DNA of 64,000 bases from Paenibacillus phocaeensis (GCF_900021165.1 NZ_FCOQ01000012.1:333147-397146), one strand, 5' to 3'; shown: positions 51,001 to 59,908, counted from the first letter of the stretch. Program-made: numbers and translations. The notes: a model not told the origin generated them from the letters alone.

Positions 51001-52931
51001 GTCGGATTGCCGTAAATGTCATATTCCCAATCGGTTTGAGCCAGCAGCTTACCGCTAGCGCTATTTTCTCTTACCGAAGATTGGGATACGCTGCCCTGGT
51101 CATTGTATTGGTAGCACTCAATCCGCTTCTGTCCTTCCCGGAGTTTGGTTTGAACTTGGTTCGGCAGAGACCAGAAATAAGGAGCAGAGGATCCCGTATA
51201 CTCGTAAATCGTTTCTTGTCCCGTACTCCAGTTTTCCGACAACACCTGTCCCTGTTCATTGTACCGGTAGGTTGCCGTCAGAGGCTGCGATTCGCTGCCT
51301 CCTTGCGCATAGCTCTCCGTGACTTGCACAGGCACGTTCCAGCCCGTCGCTTCATCATAACGAAATTGCCGCTCAAATCCCGTAGTCGCTTCATCGCTTC
51401 TCTGCTCGTCCAGATACAACCGATCCGGTTGACCGCTGCCTTGAAAAGCCTTTCGAAACTTCAACGTATCTGTGGTACGAGCTTCCTTAATGGTTGTGGC
51501 CCAGGCTGCCGCCTGACCAAAGCTGTTCAAGTCTTCGCCGGAATAGCTAAACTCCGCAGGCTGGAGAACAACGTCCCCGAGTGGCGTCGAGTACATGTTC
51601 TTGCGCTCCTTAGCCTTAAAGACAAAGTCGGTCGCATATTCACCGATTTGCTTGCGGGCCGGAACGTAATCGAATTCCGTCGTCCCCGAAGCCGGATGGA
51701 TCACGCGCATCAAAAGAGCCGAATGCTTTACCGGCTGCTGCCCCTCCAGGTCCTTTAATGCCGCCAAGAAATTATATCGAGACTCGGGATAAGAATAAAA
51801 ATATTGGGTACTCCGGCCCAACGCATCCTTAACCTCTTTTAAAACGGGTTGACCGTCATCGACTGCAGTGCGGTACTCCATTTTCCGATCCGTACCCGTT
51901 TGGGTTACGGTCATCTGACCTGCTGCATACGCAAAGGTCAGTTCATTGCCGTCACTGTTCTTGATTCGGGATAAGACCGTTGCGTTATTTTGACCTGTGT
52001 AGTGGAGTTCAACCTGATTCCCATAGTTGTCGGCGATCAAAATAAGATGGCCCGAAGAGCTAAAAAAGTACTGGTTCCCGTTCAACACCGAAACCTTCGT
52101 GTCACTGGTTAAGTCTCCGACTGTCTTGGTTGCATCCGCGGTCAGCAACAGGTCCTTCCATGGATACCCTTGCAGCTTCAGATCATCCGATAACGAATAA
52201 CGCCCAATTCCCGGAAAGTCCAAAATCCGCGTACCTTCCCGTTCTTCGATGAAAGGAAGCTCCCATCTCCAGCCCCGGCCCAAAGCGGAGTCCTGCTCTT
52301 CCCGGCGGACTGACGTCTGATTCACAACCGCTCCGTTCTCCATTGCAACGCCGATCTCCTCGCTGGCTCGGGCGCTGTCATAGATCCGCGTTAATCCGAA
52401 AGGAAGCGCCCCAGACAGGGTCAAATCCGTGGTGTGAAGCGTCACGTCGCCAGTGGCAGCGTCAACCGAGTCCTCAGCGTAACCCCTCTCATATCTCGAA
52501 GATTCATCCTTCAGCGACAACTGCTCGATGGCCGTCTGATCATAATCGGCAGCAGCGGCGGATATAGCTGGAAGGTTATCCATTTGCACCATGGGTTCTT
52601 TCGTCTGACCGGACACCGGGACCAGATCGATCTTCCACGCTGGCTCGAACTGAGAAATGGCCGTTTCATAACCCTCCTTCCCGCCAAGCAACGCCTTATA
52701 AATCTGATAAAGCGTATATCCCTTGGACAACTGCTCGTCCATCCAGTCATCATCAAGGTCGAATTGACGCATCATCCCGGATATGGTCAGGAAATCAGCG
52801 GAAGCCGAGGAACCGGCTGTTGTATTCTCCGTTCCCCCACGATCCGCAGCAGCCCCAAAAGACACAGCCTCCATTAAGCTCGTACTCATCAGTGATAAAC
52901 ACAGTACCAGGCCCATGACTTTCTTATACAT
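48078..52931 (-). CDS. Secreted RHS/YD-repeat polymorphic toxin with EndoU-type RNase tip
   Basis: 1,617-aa protein. A Sec signal (MYKKVMGLVLCLSLMSTSLM, ending near residue 30) is followed by ~130 residues of N-terminal region, then TGDVTLHTTDLTLSGALPFG, the usual start of an RHS shell, and more than 20 YD repeats (YDALGRMIETLYSDQTK, YDPFGRLVKEV and so on) to about residue 1370. The core closes with LQYLRARWYDPNAGRFVSKD and DPSG at ~1422. The last 195 residues are the toxin tip; its final ~85 (DHIISGHTKGGARAKQSKLK, LFPDNMSKSQIEKAIQNAYS, ..IETAYPVSK) match bacterial EndoU RNases. It lies 45 bp after the large repeat protein and 10 bp before its immunity gene. Confidence 0.92.
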   Translation of the reverse strand: MYKKVMGLVLCLSLMSTSLMEAVSFGAAADRGGTENTTAGSSASADFLTISGMMRQFDLDDDWMDEQLSKGYTLYQIYKALLGGKEGYETAISQFEPAWKIDLVPVSGQTKEPMVQMDNLPAISAAAADYDQTAIEQLSLKDESSRYERGYAEDSVDAATGDVTLHTTDLTLSGALPFGLTRIYDSARASEEIGVAMENGAVVNQTSVRREEQDSALGRGWRWELPFIEEREGTRILDFPGIGRYSLSDDLKLQGYPWKDLLLTADATKTVGDLTSDTKVSVLNGNQYFFSSSGHLILIADNYGNQVELHYTGQNNATVLSRIKNSDGNELTFAYAAGQMTVTQTGTDRKMEYRTAVDDGQPVLKEVKDALGRSTQYFYSYPESRYNFLAALKDLEGQQPVKHSALLMRVIHPASGTTEFDYVPARKQIGEYATDFVFKAKERKNMYSTPLGDVVLQPAEFSYSGEDLNSFGQAAAWATTIKEARTTDTLKFRKAFQGSGQPDRLYLDEQRSDEATTGFERQFRYDEATGWNVPVQVTESYAQGGSESQPLTATYRYNEQGQVLSENWSTGQETIYEYTGSSAPYFWSLPNQVQTKLREGQKRIECYQYNDQGSVSQSSVRENSASGKLLAQTDWEYDIYGNPTVSKVKDDKRTNTVNYSYASPYGKHLLTKQSRVIHAVDGTSTESKQNFTYTAAGELLTAEDEAGAVTTYTYDALGRMIETLYSDQTKTAVQYDDDHNTVTTTGPEGIVTLEKYDPFGRLVKEVVDDAIFEYTYDEAGNMDQQIDAEQNITKFTYDGFSRPTQTLYADGSQDETSYDMVNRTVTYTDPAGVKQRQKLDLLGNTVAVEEWKDGTFTALQQTAYDLEGNAVSVTDGKGQQTLNQYDALGRIVTVTDPEQRVTKYTYSLAGNLVKIEYPDNTYVEKEYNEAGSLIRQINEEHLVEAFFYDSKGNLSKSLDHSSRFTEYQYNSDNLLTQITVPDQKIQYAYDAMGRRTGMTDATGSTTYSYDPADGSLTYIRYPDGTRIDYSYNKQMRTGYTLTDATGKAAGASYTLDKMNRVSTLGVVRNEAGIRKSALAAAPTALSEIDRITFDYKANGLLEQGASVNGPSTSYSYEGYDLTGMTVDAGAAATAKKAAVNAEENSATATEAVYGLAKLSVATGHTFKYDYDLNKNITSRTQNGAVDTFTYDPLNRIQTESGLKSKKYAYDERGNQLTVEGRELRGLTNAEFTFDGLNRLTKVKTEDGKEVSYIYNGDGLLYERVEGTNRTRYYYDEDAKLIAEANVNGGTPSVTYTYLYDLSGRLWSRVDQATGEVQYYQLNGHGDVVGLTDNQGNQLNTYTYDIWGNPETEEETVPNVFRYSGEYWDNTTDLQYLRARWYDPNAGRFVSKDPYEGSIDNPQSLNRYSYVANNPLIYTDPSGQYIMPMGPTPSLTCAVDMENCKTNLDAQIKGGQQAFDIVYLDDAKTLMSKDASGLEKGGTLIQMIPIFKAFKVVKKTEKTVDLSKDIIKDTKRIKPIKPINLPSYKSIKIDIDHIISGHTKGGARAKQSKLKDLFPDNMSKSQIEKAIQNAYSKSKKIQTQGDRVLVRGESNGITIEMWVNTKTKTIETAYPVSK
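48668..49294. repeat. RHS-core end, parent copy of the cassette repeats
   Basis: Direct repeat partner of 45418-46044; parts are also repeated at 47216-47536. It marks the constant side of the exchange point at the DPSG codons. Confidence 0.85.
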
Positions 52932-52975
52932 CCTTAATCACCCCGTGAGTTTCATATTGGCGGAACTGCCACACT

Positions 52976-55900
52976 TTACTGGAACGGAAACACTTTCTTC
53001 GTCCGATTCTTCAGATTCCCATTCGGATCGTAGTTGTAAATCAGCTTATCGCCGGTTGGAAAAAGGAGCTCCGTGAGCCGTCCATCCGGCCGGTAATTGA
53101 ATTTCGCTTCCGGAGCCATCGCCATGATGGAAGCCATCAGTTGCAATTCAAGCGGAAGGGCATTTTTCTCGACAAGCTTCAAATAGTACGTCTTGCCGCC
53201 TTCCAAATCAAATTCCAGCACCGTGTAATCGAGGCCGAACTCCTGCTCATCATCTCCGCTTGACGCAAGCGGAACAAGCAAATCCGGCTGATCGTACAGC
53301 GTCATGACCGGCTGCAAAGCAAAGTTTTGCAGCTCTTTCGTCGCAAACCGATAACGGCCCGTTTCGGGAGCCTCAAAACGGTAATAGCCATTTTGGCCCG
53401 CCGCTTTATACACGTACAAAACCTGACGATGCAGCAAATCCTCAAACACGTATTCCTGTCCGTCCACAAACTCGAAGTTGCGATAAGGAGCCGTGAAAAG
53501 AACCGCGTTGCCCGAAGTCGTCTTCACTTGGATCGTTCCTCCGGCGGGAACACCGTACGAGATCGCGGTTTGATCCCCTTGCCGGACGATACTTCCGTTT
53601 ACATCCAGAATCGTAAAGTCAAAGTACCGGTTAGCCGAAGTGCTGGCGTTGGTCGTCAGCTTCGCCTCAAAGCCGCCTTTATTTTTGAATCCGATCCGCT
53701 GACCCGACTCCAACACGCGCTTCAGCAGCGCAGGTTCCGCACTCGGACTTGCTTGAACAGCTTGTCCGTACGTAAAAGTAACAGGGGTGTCTGTAGTTAC
53801 CGTAACGACAACCTGGCTGCCTGGTAAAACGGATAAGTCACCAACCTGATCAAACTCCGCTCTTTCCGGTTTACCGGTGGAGCTATACATGGCGTAATCA
53901 AACCTCGACAACGCCTCTTTGGAAGCATTAGTGGCCAATGTCAGCGACGAGGTCATTGGATTCATAAACATATAGCTTTCATTTTTGTTTAAAGTGACCT
54001 TTCGGACTGCCGGGTTTTCGCCCGGCGCACCCGTAAACGAAGTATACACTCCTCCAAAAGTGACGGAAGCCGTAAGCGGTGTTACCGTAACGGAGTAACC
54101 TGCCGGGACCGGCACATAAGTATGGCGAGCCGGGCCATCGCTTGAAATGGTACCGTCCGGACGCCGGACCACATAAGAGAACTCGTTCGTAGCCGTAGCA
54201 TTACTGTATAAACGCTCCAGTTCACCGCTGATGTTTATATACGTGTACGAGTTCCCCGGAGCCACAGTCGCTCGCAGCAAAGCCGGGTGCTCCGCGGGGG
54301 ATACGGTGATCGTGTCGGTATAAGAGATCGTTACCGGACTGCCGGATTGCCCCGTAATAATGGCCTCTCCCCCTGCAGGAATGGACACATTTCCCGTCTC
54401 TTCGAACGTGACATTGTAGACGCTGCCATCATCGCTATAGACGGCGACATCATAGAGCCCCTGGGCCTCGCGTGCGTTACTGTTTATCGTAATCGCCTTG
54501 CTGCCGGTGTTGCTAAACGTATAATTTTCCCCTGAATGGATGATTTGCTTGGAAATCGCTTCGCCCGGCTTGCCCTTCCACGAGAACAGCCGATAGTGAG
54601 CGCCAAAGGTCACCGGAGCGGACACAGCTGTGACCACAATCGAGTTGCCGCCAGACACCTGAGTATCGGTATACGTATTTTCGCGCTTGCCTTGCTGCGT
54701 TCCGTCGGGATAGTACTCCACCCAGTCAAATGGGTTGCTGGAGGACGCGTTACTGCGCAAATACCGTGCGGATGAAGTGATATTGATGAACTCATAGCTT
54801 TCTCCTGGCAAGAGAGTTACCCTAAAATGTGAAGGCTCATCGCTGGGTTCGGCGGAAAAGTCGTCGGTATAATCGAAGGTAACGTTAGCCGCGCCTTGGA
54901 CGGTGATGATCGCAAATCCACCTGCAGGCAATTGTGGCGTGCTGATCGAGTCAAAGCCCTGAGAGTAGAAGCTGCCATCTGCTCTGTACACCGTGTAATC
55001 GTAAAGTCCGTCCACTTTTCTCGCGTCATTGTTGACCGGATTGGTGAGCGTTCCGTTATTCGTGAATTTGTAAGACACTCCAGGGGATAATGTTATCCGG
55101 GTAATCGCTTCATCTTCCCGTTCTCCCCTCATAAAAGTTCTATACGGAGCCCCCACACGAACCGGATTCTCGGTTACAAGCGTAATCACTACATATCTTC
55201 CAACCCCGACCATAGGGAAGGTCGTTTTGCTCGTTCCCCGGGAGGTTTCCGTGCCCTCCTCGTTATAAACGACATAATCGAATTTGTCCTTGGTTGTTCC
55301 CGCATGTTCGACTTTATCCGATTTCGTACCCACATTGGTAAACTTGTAGCTCTCTCCCGGATATAGCACAACGCTATCATAAGCCGGCTCATCGGTTTCA
55401 TAGCCATAGAAGCCCTCATAAGGTACGGCCACCGTTACCGGCTCGTCCGAAGCTCCCGTAAGGATGATCGTATCCCCGACACTAAATGAAGGTTTGGTAT
55501 ACGTATCAAAGCTTGATTTTTCCAAAGTATCGTCTTCTTTGTATACCGCAAAATCGTAACGTTTTCCGTTTGCCGAGGTAGCATCGCTCATAATCGATCT
55601 TGCCGCATAGGCCTGATTGGAAAAGAGGTAGCTCTCTCCGCGAGTTAAGGTCTTCTTCAATAAAGCAGGAACCGGAGAATAGGAATATGACAGCTCAGAC
55701 TTAAAGTTGACTGTTAAGGGGTTGCCGTAATCCACGGTGATGACTGTAGTTCCCCCTTTGGGGTACACGCTTGCGCTCCCGGTATGAGCCAAATCGTCAG
55801 CGGTGACCTTTCCTTCATTGTTATAAGAAACGTAATCATAGCGAATCGCATTGCTCGACTTGGCGTCCGTTGAGATGGAAATCAGACTGGTGGTATCATT

Positions 55901-56131
55901 CGTAAACTGAACGCTTTCGCCCGGGAAAATGACCAGTTCCGTTTTCTCAACCGCCATCAAGTTATAGACACTATCCGTTACCGAATAAACACTGTTCGTT
56001 ACGGTAGTCGATTTCGTGAGATTCTTGGTTGTTTGCTCTGCTGTCCCTTCCGCTGATAACGATGCTGGCCCTAGACTACCCAAAAATAACAAAACAACTA
56101 AACTGGAAAACAGAACTCGCTTTAACCTCAT
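52976..56131 (-). CDS. Large secreted repeat protein, partner of the RHS toxin
   Basis: 1,051-aa protein. ATG 56131 has GGGAGGAAA upstream; a signal peptide (LFSSLVVLLFLGSLGPASLS) follows. Residues ~60-860 consist of about eight repeats of ~100 residues with the pattern PGESYKFTN, ATSAN--FDYVVY-EDG, P-G--VVIT, -PV-F-APYR-F, likely beta-sandwich modules. A different beta region follows (YYRFEAPETGRYRFATKEL, resembling pre-peptidase C-terminal domains). The extreme end, AKFNYRPDGRLTELLFPTGD then KLIYNYDPNGNLKNRTKKV, is a single YD-repeat pair that also begins RHS shells. It precedes the RHS gene by 45 bp, same operon. A cell-surface or delivery role is inferred. Confidence 0.82.
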   Translation of the reverse strand: MRLKRVLFSSLVVLLFLGSLGPASLSAEGTAEQTTKNLTKSTTVTNSVYSVTDSVYNLMAVEKTELVIFPGESVQFTNDTTSLISISTDAKSSNAIRYDYVSYNNEGKVTADDLAHTGSASVYPKGGTTVITVDYGNPLTVNFKSELSYSYSPVPALLKKTLTRGESYLFSNQAYAARSIMSDATSANGKRYDFAVYKEDDTLEKSSFDTYTKPSFSVGDTIILTGASDEPVTVAVPYEGFYGYETDEPAYDSVVLYPGESYKFTNVGTKSDKVEHAGTTKDKFDYVVYNEEGTETSRGTSKTTFPMVGVGRYVVITLVTENPVRVGAPYRTFMRGEREDEAITRITLSPGVSYKFTNNGTLTNPVNNDARKVDGLYDYTVYRADGSFYSQGFDSISTPQLPAGGFAIITVQGAANVTFDYTDDFSAEPSDEPSHFRVTLLPGESYEFINITSSARYLRSNASSSNPFDWVEYYPDGTQQGKRENTYTDTQVSGGNSIVVTAVSAPVTFGAHYRLFSWKGKPGEAISKQIIHSGENYTFSNTGSKAITINSNAREAQGLYDVAVYSDDGSVYNVTFEETGNVSIPAGGEAIITGQSGSPVTISYTDTITVSPAEHPALLRATVAPGNSYTYINISGELERLYSNATATNEFSYVVRRPDGTISSDGPARHTYVPVPAGYSVTVTPLTASVTFGGVYTSFTGAPGENPAVRKVTLNKNESYMFMNPMTSSLTLATNASKEALSRFDYAMYSSTGKPERAEFDQVGDLSVLPGSQVVVTVTTDTPVTFTYGQAVQASPSAEPALLKRVLESGQRIGFKNKGGFEAKLTTNASTSANRYFDFTILDVNGSIVRQGDQTAISYGVPAGGTIQVKTTSGNAVLFTAPYRNFEFVDGQEYVFEDLLHRQVLYVYKAAGQNGYYRFEAPETGRYRFATKELQNFALQPVMTLYDQPDLLVPLASSGDDEQEFGLDYTVLEFDLEGGKTYYLKLVEKNALPLELQLMASIMAMAPEAKFNYRPDGRLTELLFPTGDKLIYNYDPNGNLKNRTKKVFPFQ

Positions 56132-56232
56132 ACATGTTTCCTCCCTTTCCATATTTAGTATTAGGTTCTATTCTTTATATCGACTTTTTGTGAATTGTGA
56201 CTAAATAGGAAAATTGCACCTAAAATGAAAAA

Positions 56233-56259
56233 AGCCAACTTCTAATCAAGAAGTTAGCT
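56233..56259 (-). terminator. Terminator after the permease gene
   Basis: Stem AGC-AACTTCT / AGAAGTT-GCT with a TTTTTTCATTTT tail on the minus strand. It separates the permease unit from the RHS operon. Confidence 0.85.
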
Positions 56260-56297
56260 TCTACGTTAAACGGACGATTGGCCTTCTCTTTCCCTTG

Positions 56298-57719
56298 TTA
56301 AACCAGAAACATCGCCACCACGGTGGTCACGGCGAGGCCGATGAGCACCGGCTTCAGGTTGCGGCGGGCGAGCTCGAACGGGCTCACGCCGCAGATGGCG
56401 GCGGCCGGGATGAGCGCCCACGGGATCAGCGTGCCGCCGCCGACCCAGATGGCGGCGACCTGCCCCAACGCCGTCAGCACGGCCGTGCCGGAGCCGATGG
56501 CGGTGCCAAACAGCTGGGCGATCGAGCCGGCCAGCGAAATGCCCGAGAAGCCGGAGCCGTCCAGGCCGGTGATCGCTCCCGTGACGGCGAGGGTCACAGC
56601 GCCGACGATGCCGTTCAGCGGAACGACGTCGGCCAGCGCCACGCCGAGGTCGTTCACGATCCCATGCGACGTTTCGGGGAGCACCTGCCCGAACAGCTCC
56701 TTGAACGCCGCGTCGCCAAGATAGAAGAACGCGGCGATCGGGATCACGGGGCCAAACACCTTGAAGCCGAAGGTCAACCCTTCGATCAGATACGAGGTCA
56801 CCTTCTCCAGGCCCCGATTCCGGTGAGCCAGCAGCGTCACGCCAATCAGGATCAGCACCGCCGTGCCGCCTACCAGCGCCGTCGCGTCGCCGCCTTGCAA
56901 ATGGAGCAGGAACATGGCGACGACGTCGGCGGCGAAGAGCAGCGGGATCAGGATCGCCAGCCCTTTCTGAGCCTGCGGGGAGATGGCTGCACGATCCTCC
57001 GGGCTTGCCGGACGATCCTCGCCAAGCCCGCTACCCGTGCCCTTCCCGACAACCAGGCCGTCGCGCCACGTCCCGTTCCGCTGGTCGCGGCGCATCAGCC
57101 AGAAGGCGGTCACCGTGCTCACCAGGCCCATGACGAGGACCAGCGGCACACTGGCCGTCATCACACTGCTGACAAGCAAGCCTGCGGCATCCGCCGTCAG
57201 CTTCGGTGCCCCCTGAATGATATAATCGCCGGACAAGGCGATGCCGTGCCCGAACAAGTTCATCGCCACCGCTGCTCCCAGCGCCGGCAGCCCTACGCGC
57301 ATTGCCACGGGCAACAGGACGGCGCCGATCAGCGCGACTGCAGGCGAGGGCCAGAAGAACAATGAAGTGACCATCATGATGATCCCGATGCCCCAATAGG
57401 CCCTCGTTGGTGTTCGGATGAATCTCGTCAGAGGGGCAACCATCGTTTCATTGATCCCCGTGCGGATCAGCACCCGGCTCATGGCCACGATGATCGAGAT
57501 GATCATGATCGTCCCCATCAGCTCTTTGGTTGCGTAGATAAACGAGTTGAAGATGCCCGAGACCGAACCGCTGAGCGTTTCCGTCGCAAGCAGCCCCAGC
57601 GTAAAAATCCCCACCACGCATATCATCGTCGTATCGCGCCGCTTGATTAACAACGCCATAATCAAGAAAATGAACGCCAGGTATACATAGTGAATCGCCG
57701 ACAACTCTATCCCTATCAT
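56298..57719 (-). CDS. Multi-helix permease (ion transporter superfamily type)
   Basis: 473-aa membrane protein with about 12 helices. ATG 57719 has AAAAGGGG upstream; the frame begins at 57743. Features include LFFWPSPAVALIGAVLLPVAMRVGLPALGAAVAMNLFGHGIALSGDYIIQGAPK, and the end with WVGGGTLIPWALIPAAAICGVSPFELARRNLKPVL, as in DcuC/gluconate/NhaC-like carriers with a re-entrant loop in each half. The substrate is unknown. It lies 125 bp downstream of the activator gene and near proline catabolism, so uptake of proline or a related acid is possible but not shown. Confidence 0.7.
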   Translation of the reverse strand: MIGIELSAIHYVYLAFIFLIMALLIKRRDTTMICVVGIFTLGLLATETLSGSVSGIFNSFIYATKELMGTIMIISIIVAMSRVLIRTGINETMVAPLTRFIRTPTRAYWGIGIIMMVTSLFFWPSPAVALIGAVLLPVAMRVGLPALGAAVAMNLFGHGIALSGDYIIQGAPKLTADAAGLLVSSVMTASVPLVLVMGLVSTVTAFWLMRRDQRNGTWRDGLVVGKGTGSGLGEDRPASPEDRAAISPQAQKGLAILIPLLFAADVVAMFLLHLQGGDATALVGGTAVLILIGVTLLAHRNRGLEKVTSYLIEGLTFGFKVFGPVIPIAAFFYLGDAAFKELFGQVLPETSHGIVNDLGVALADVVPLNGIVGAVTLAVTGAITGLDGSGFSGISLAGSIAQLFGTAIGSGTAVLTALGQVAAIWVGGGTLIPWALIPAAAICGVSPFELARRNLKPVLIGLAVTTVVAMFLV

Positions 57720-57844
57720 GGAGTCACGCCCCTTTTCCCGCAAATGTGCTATATGCTATGCAGGAGTCCAAGCAAGGGTTCGGCCATGTCGAAGTGAACA
57801 GATGGTCGGCGTCGAAATATGCAGTATTTTCTAGATCAAGTTAT

Positions 57845-59680
57845 CTATACCAAATTATAGTCGCGGATTTTCTTATAGAGCGTCCCCCGGGAGATTCCCA
57901 GCAGCTTGGCCGCATGGCTCTTGTTGCCCAACGTACGCTCCAGCGCTTCCTTCATCAGTTCCCTTTCTTCCTCAGGGGTGATCCGCGGGCGCAGCATCTT
58001 GTCCAGCCGATCCGACGGCTCGGAAGAGGATAGCTTCTGCCCACTGTCGGAACCGGCGACGGCTCCGGTGCCAAACGCCATGCCCGTGTGGACCGCCGCT
58101 GCGAATTCCAGCTGGGCTTGCCGCCGCTGCAGCGCTTCCGGCAGATGCTCCAGTGTCACTTGCTCGTTGTCGCTCAAAATAACGCACCGCTCAATCACCG
58201 CCCGCAATTCGCTCACGTTCCCCGGCCAGTCGTAATTCACGAACGCCAGCAGGACCTCCGGCGATACGGCCGGAAGCGGCTTCTGGTATTGCAGTGAAAA
58301 GACGCGCAAATACATTTGCACCAGTGCGCCAAGGTCCTCCCTGCGTTCCCGCAGAGGCGGCACCTTGAGCGACACCACGTTCAGCGCGTAATACAAATCC
58401 GTCCGGAATTTGCCCGCCCGCACGAGCTCCCCCAGATCCTGGCTGGTGCCCGCGAAGATCCGGGTCGATACCGGCACCGCTTCCGAAGCCCCGATTCGCG
58501 TCAACGCACGGCGTTTGATGTACTGGGCGAGCTTCTCCTGCACATCCAGCGGCAGGCATTCGATTTCGTTCAGGAAAATGGAGCCGCCGTCCGCCGTCTC
58601 GAGTCGCCCGGCTTGACCCGTTGGCTGTCCCGAAAAAGCGCCGCCCTGATAGCCGAACAGCTCGGCTTCGGCCAGCCCTGCCGGTATGGCCCCGCAGCTC
58701 AGCGACAGGAACGGTCCCTCCGGCCGCACGCCGGCCCGATGAATGACCTTGGCCAACTGCTCCTTGCCGGCCCCGGTTTCTCCGATCAGCAGCACGGCGG
58801 AGTCGGTTTCGGCCAGCTTTTTGGCCAGCTTGATGACCTTGCCCATGCTTTCGCCGCGTCCGCTGATCATGGCGAACGGGTCCTCGTCATGGATCCGCTG
58901 CGTCAACAGGCGGGACGTTGCAACCGTCAACTCGTCGTTCAGCTTCACAAGATGCGTGATATCCTGCTCGGTTGCCACGCCGCCGATGATCCCGCCGCCC
59001 GGCTCCACGATCGGCGACGCGTTGATCAGCACGTGCGTCCCTTCCCGCGGACGATGGTACGCCCCGCGCAACCGCCGACCTTCATCCAGAATGCCCAGCA
59101 CGACCAGTGCATCCGGATCAAAATGCTCCCCGATCGTGCGGCCCACGATATCCGCTTTGGCGATGCCGTACACTTCTTCCGCCACCGCGTTCCAGCCGAT
59201 CACGGTCCCGTTCCGGTCAACGACGGTAACCGCATCGCTGACGGTCTCCAACAGGCCGTCGAAATATGCCTCCGTCCGCTGTTGCCGTTCTGCCACAGTC
59301 TTCAGCAAGTCCATCAGCGGGAGGTACCCGAGAGGCTCCCGTCCATCCTCCGTCACTAACGCCGGCCGGCCGCTCACATCCGCGCCGGACCACCGCGATA
59401 CCAGTTCGCTGACCGGGAGCGTCAGTTCCGAATCGCGCAATGTGAACGAAACGGCGAACCTGGTTCCGCTATGCCGCAGCCCTTCACCAACGGTCTGCAC
59501 ACCTATAGCCTTGGCTTCCAGCAACTCGGTGTCTTCCGGCGTCAGCAGATGTCGTACTCCGCCCTCTTCGACAACCGCCGCCCGGCCGTCCCGCAGTACT
59601 TCGAGCAGCCCTTTCATTTCCTCCTCCGGCTTCAGTTGAACCACACCCTGCCGGTACGATATCCGTTCATGATTGAACAT
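57845..59680 (-). CDS. Sigma-54-activator-type regulator of proline catabolism with altered AAA+ motifs
   Basis: 611-aa regulator. ATG 59680 has GCGAGG upstream. Domains: an N-terminal region with CBS-like features (~10-130), a PAS domain (~135-260; LETVSDAVTVVDRNGTVIGWNAVAEE), the AAA+ domain (~275-510; Walker A LIGETGAGKEQL) and a Fis-type helix-turn-helix (LGNKSHAAKLLGISRGTLYKKIRD). Three key places differ from the standard: GAFTGA reads GAFSGQ, Walker B LFLDE reads IFLNE, and FREDLYYRLNV reads FRTDLYYALNV. These suggest weak or no sigma-54 remodelling. Divergent from putB-rocA with a palindrome between them. Confidence 0.88.
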   Translation of the reverse strand: MFNHERISYRQGVVQLKPEEEMKGLLEVLRDGRAAVVEEGGVRHLLTPEDTELLEAKAIGVQTVGEGLRHSGTRFAVSFTLRDSELTLPVSELVSRWSGADVSGRPALVTEDGREPLGYLPLMDLLKTVAERQQRTEAYFDGLLETVSDAVTVVDRNGTVIGWNAVAEEVYGIAKADIVGRTIGEHFDPDALVVLGILDEGRRLRGAYHRPREGTHVLINASPIVEPGGGIIGGVATEQDITHLVKLNDELTVATSRLLTQRIHDEDPFAMISGRGESMGKVIKLAKKLAETDSAVLLIGETGAGKEQLAKVIHRAGVRPEGPFLSLSCGAIPAGLAEAELFGYQGGAFSGQPTGQAGRLETADGGSIFLNEIECLPLDVQEKLAQYIKRRALTRIGASEAVPVSTRIFAGTSQDLGELVRAGKFRTDLYYALNVVSLKVPPLRERREDLGALVQMYLRVFSLQYQKPLPAVSPEVLLAFVNYDWPGNVSELRAVIERCVILSDNEQVTLEHLPEALQRRQAQLEFAAAVHTGMAFGTGAVAGSDSGQKLSSSEPSDRLDKMLRPRITPEEERELMKEALERTLGNKSHAAKLLGISRGTLYKKIRDYNLV

Positions 59681-59781
59681 AACAACCTCGCACACATGAA
59701 ATTTTACTTGTAAATCTAACATGAATACGGGTTGGGTTCAATATTCCAGCCTTAAAGATAGGTGGGTGGCCATTTCGATAT

Positions 59782-59797
59782 TGTTCAACATTGAACA
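59782..59797. promoter_or_regulatory. Palindromic operator upstream of putB
   Basis: TGTTCAACATTGAACA, a perfect TGTTCAA/TTGAACA inverted repeat with 2-bp centre. A half site TGTTCAA recurs at 59845-59851. It lies between the divergent regulator and putB; no -24/-12 sigma-54 promoter was found beside it. Confidence 0.6.
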
Positions 59798-59908
59798 CTT
59801 TATTGTTGTTTCAAATCTTTTTTGTTTATTTTTTCAATGTATATTGTTCAAAAATCTAAAATATTGTATATTTTGTGTACAATGAGAATTGGAAAAGGAT
59901 GGATGCCT

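Noticed and set aside
48078-52931. RHS gene as a plain cell-wall protein (WapA-like) without toxin function
   Set aside because: The EndoU-like end, the adjacent immunity gene and the series of alternative tips joined at the same DPSG point favour a polymorphic toxin; WapA itself is such a toxin.
59723-59908. Sigma-54 -24/-12 promoter before putB
   Set aside because: TGGC occurs at 59767, but no GC lies at the required 10-bp spacing, so the pattern fails.
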